Origin: Litchfieldia salsa
Lineage (GTDB): Bacteria; Bacillota; Bacilli; Bacillales; Bacillaceae_L
DNA length: 64,000 nucleotides
Assembly (NCBI RefSeq): GCF_900104555.1
Contig: NZ_FNJU01000009.1
Location: 1-64,000 of the forward strand
Direction of reading: 5' to 3'
Part shown: in pieces, positions 62,533 through 64,000 of the stretch
How positions within the stretch are numbered: position 1 is the stretch's first letter
How the letters are laid out: every line of letters starts with the position of its first letter
Translations under genes and position numbers: made by a program
The notes under the pieces: generated by a model
Told to the model about the DNA's origin: nothing
Seen by the model: only the letters and a program-made list of their open reading frames with translations
The model's database searches: none

Positions 62533-63058
62533 ACAATAACTGCATGGTCGTAACACAGGTCCCATCACCATCAAAGGTGGAGATTTCTGATTCTACTGTT
62601 TTACCATTATGCTCAATCTTTGTATTATATGTTTGATTTCTCGGGAGCCACAGATCAATAAATCCGTTAGCATAAGATTTCATCTTTTTGTCGACAACAA
62701 CATTTCCATCCTCGTCCTCGATATATACATCGAACTCTTCTTCAACCATTTCTCCTTGGCAACCTGCCAAATTGTGATTCAGTCAAGGATGTGTTTGATG
62801 TTCATAAGGAGCAATTGAAACAAAGAAGTCAGTCTCTGACAAGTCATAAGTCTGTTCACTTCCCTCACTATCAGTAACAATAAGTTCCGATGATGTAATT
62901 GAACCAGACTTGTCCTTTATAGTACCTTCACTGAAATCCTGTACCAAATCTTTAATGATTTGTGTTTGGTCTTCCTGTGAAGTATTTGTATTTTCTCCAG
63001 CACAAGCACTTAACACAACCAAACTAGAAAAAATAACAACTAGAAGCTTTAATTTCAT
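62531..63058 (-). CDS. cueP: CueP-family copper-binding lipoprotein with in-frame TGA at a conserved Cys codon
   Basis: One continuous frame of 175 codons interrupted by a single TGA (62783-62785, codon 92). Upstream of it are a lipoprotein signal (VLSACAG) and the CueP segment DFFVSIAPYEHQTHP; downstream are LNHNLAGCQGEMVEEEFDVYI, YANGFIDLWLPRNQTY and FDGDGTCVTTMQLL. CueP proteins have three conserved cysteines, two of them 8 residues apart in a HPC-x7-C pattern. The TGA sits exactly where the first is expected, the second (GCQGE) and third (GTCVTT) remain. So either this is a fresh nonsense mutation (making cueP a pseudogene) or UGA is read as selenocysteine. A GCCAA-type hairpin follows (62756-62770). 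Confidence 0.85.
62756..62770 (-). promoter_or_regulatory. Short hairpin after the cueP TGA, SECIS-like geometry
   Basis: On the minus strand TTGGC-AGGTT-GCCAA, a perfect 5-bp stem. Its loop starts 17 nt after the TGA and has G at its second position, within the published limits for bacterial SECIS elements. It also encodes conserved residues (LAGCQ), so coincidence is possible. Confidence 0.3.
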
Positions 63059-63152
63059 TTAACTCTCACCTCTGTAACATTACTAGACCTTAATTATACC
63101 ATCATCAATCCCAACTGGTACATATGACACAATATCTTCACTTTTGAAGCAC

Positions 63153-63260
63153 AGGGACGGTTCTCGTGTCTCAAAATATGTATTCAAAATGAAATGGCAC
63201 ATGAGAACCGTCCCCATGTACCACTCCAACAATGATGCACGAGAACCGTCCCTGTGCACC
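63153..63260. repeat. Dispersed REP-like repeats, one forward and two reverse
   Basis: Forward 63153-63173, reverse 63195-63222, reverse 63234-63260; the last ends 15 nt before the HAD gene stop codon. Confidence 0.9.
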
Positions 63261-63275
63261 CGTGCGCCAATCTTT

Positions 63276-63896
63276 CTATATGACTTCTAATATTTCTGCA
63301 GGAGTATATACTTTGTAATCTGGTTTGGCTGATTTTAGGACTTCGATTGAGTCATAGCCCCAGCTGACCCATATCATCTTTACACCTGCTTTTTTACAAG
63401 CGATCAGATCTCTGTGCTCGTCACCCACATAGATCACTTCTGATGTTTTGAGCCTTGTCTCTCTGAGAAACTTCCGAATCAATTTATCCTTTCCAAAAAT
63501 GCTACTAGAACAAATAACCTTTGTTACATTGTTAATTCTATTATGTTCTAAAAAAGCTTGAATATTTTCCTTCGAATTGGATGAAATGATGATTACTTTA
63601 TATCCTTTACTCTCAAGTTCTGATAACACTTCCTTCATTCCATCGAACAATTTCACCTGATGTCTTGCTTTTAGAAATAACTTGTAGAGCTCTGGCATAA
63701 CAACTGGGAGCTTGATGAGGGGGAAATTTAATAATCGACTTCTTTCTTTCATAGAAAGCTTTTTGAGATCATCTAATTCTTCAAACGAAATTTCTTTATA
63801 ATTATACTTATCAGCCAAATGATTCCAGCTTGACACAATCGCCTTTTTTGAATCAGCAATCGTCCCATCAAAATCAAATATCACATACTTTATCAT
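63276..63896 (-). CDS. HAD family phosphatase (PGP/phosphoglycolate-type)
   Basis: A 206-residue HAD hydrolase, subfamily IA. Motif I is IFDFDGTIADS, motif II VIIISSN, motif III Lys in GKDKLIRKFL, and motif IV YVGDEHRDLIACKKAG. A small helical cap lies at about 18-80. The start is ATG 63894-63896 with GGAGAGG 7 nt upstream; a TTG two codons earlier is rejected. The substrate is unknown; phosphoglycolate-type phosphatases are the nearest class. Confidence 0.88.
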   Translation of the reverse strand: MIKYVIFDFDGTIADSKKAIVSSWNHLADKYNYKEISFEELDDLKKLSMKERSRLLNFPLIKLPVVMPELYKLFLKARHQVKLFDGMKEVLSELESKGYKVIIISSNSKENIQAFLEHNRINNVTKVICSSSIFGKDKLIRKFLRETRLKTSEVIYVGDEHRDLIACKKAGVKMIWVSWGYDSIEVLKSAKPDYKVYTPAEILEVI

Positions 63897-63965
63897 GAGC
63901 AAACCTCTCCTAAATCTAATAAACGATTTCTCAACATTATTAATCTATGCAACTGGTTGAAACAT

Positions 63966-63986
63966 GGGGACGGTTCTCATGTCTCA
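63966..63986 (+). repeat. Dispersed REP-like repeat, forward copy
   Basis: A full forward core (CATGTCTCA variant) at the right edge of the window. Confidence 0.87.
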
Positions 63987-64000
63987 ATTTCGTTAAGTGC

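Noticed and set aside
62531-62770. Separate 79-residue gene downstream of the cueP TGA
   Set aside because: It is in the same frame as the upstream half and carries the rest of the CueP fold; its TTG start has no ribosome binding site. One interrupted gene is the better reading, and no frameshift is needed.

Overview
The window reads as chromosomal DNA of a low-GC, spore-forming member of the Bacillaceae. Shine-Dalgarno sites are strong and purine-rich, TTG and GTG starts are frequent, and the gene families are typical of Bacillus: YesM/YesN sensing, a BglG-type PTS regulator, YjcZ sporulation peptides, VanZ-like and DUF2207 proteins. No rRNA, tRNA, prophage or CRISPR array was recognised. 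The only mobile-type gene is a RAYT (REP-associated tyrosine transposase).

Layout. 0.1-4.2 kb: a three-gene sugar-sensing operon (membrane-tethered binding protein, YesM kinase, YesN regulator). 4.46-4.99 kb: a 52-bp tandem hairpin array. 5.1-8.5 kb: small protein, phosphoesterase, M20 peptidase, VanZ-like protein, small membrane ORF. 8.6-12 kb: a lipoprotein with a metzincin-type zinc motif and a membrane GGDEF lipoprotein. 12.2-18 kb: a Ula-type PTS cluster with split transketolase and a PRD regulator carrying its own EIIA domain. 18.6-26 kb: secreted or membrane proteins, M28 and M14 peptidases, DUF2207 protein. 26.2-27.7 kb: the RAYT gene and a palindrome-rich array. 27.8-36.3 kb: hydrolase, VanZ-like protein, galE, MEDS-PAS kinase, ugd flanked by two yjcZ copies, Cof-type HAD hydrolase. 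36.5-43.3 kb: DMP19-like and ASCH proteins, NatAB-like ABC exporter, azoreductase with MarR regulator, PAS-GGDEF protein. 43.5-47 kb: ECF sigma/anti-sigma pair plus a lipoprotein sortase and its repeat-containing substrate. 47.2-50.8 kb: GGDEF-EAL protein with an unusual ketosynthase. 51.1-57 kb: oligopeptide ABC importer. 57.3-64 kb: small sigma factor, hypothetical protein, second PAS-GGDEF protein, secreted amidase, cueP with an in-frame TGA, HAD phosphatase.

The most notable non-coding feature is a dispersed repeat with a core of about 21 bp (GGGGACGGTTCTCGTG plus TCTCA), present nearly fifty times, always between genes. Within any one intergenic interval the forward copies lie to the left of the reverse copies. 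Copies that touch a stop codon always have the same orientation relative to the gene. The repeat is absent from 1.45 to 18.1 kb and dense afterwards, and copies abut the 3' end of the RAYT gene, which suggests a Bacillus REP/RAYT system.

Other signals worth attention: a TGA codon exactly at the first conserved metal-binding Cys of CueP, followed by a short hairpin of SECIS-like geometry; a shared bipartite promoter motif ahead of the sortase and its substrate beside an ECF sigma gene; a ketosynthase with Gln in place of the HGTGT histidine; and a probable ATT start codon in an alpha/beta hydrolase. All calls rest on reading the sequence and on knowledge of the families; no searches were run.
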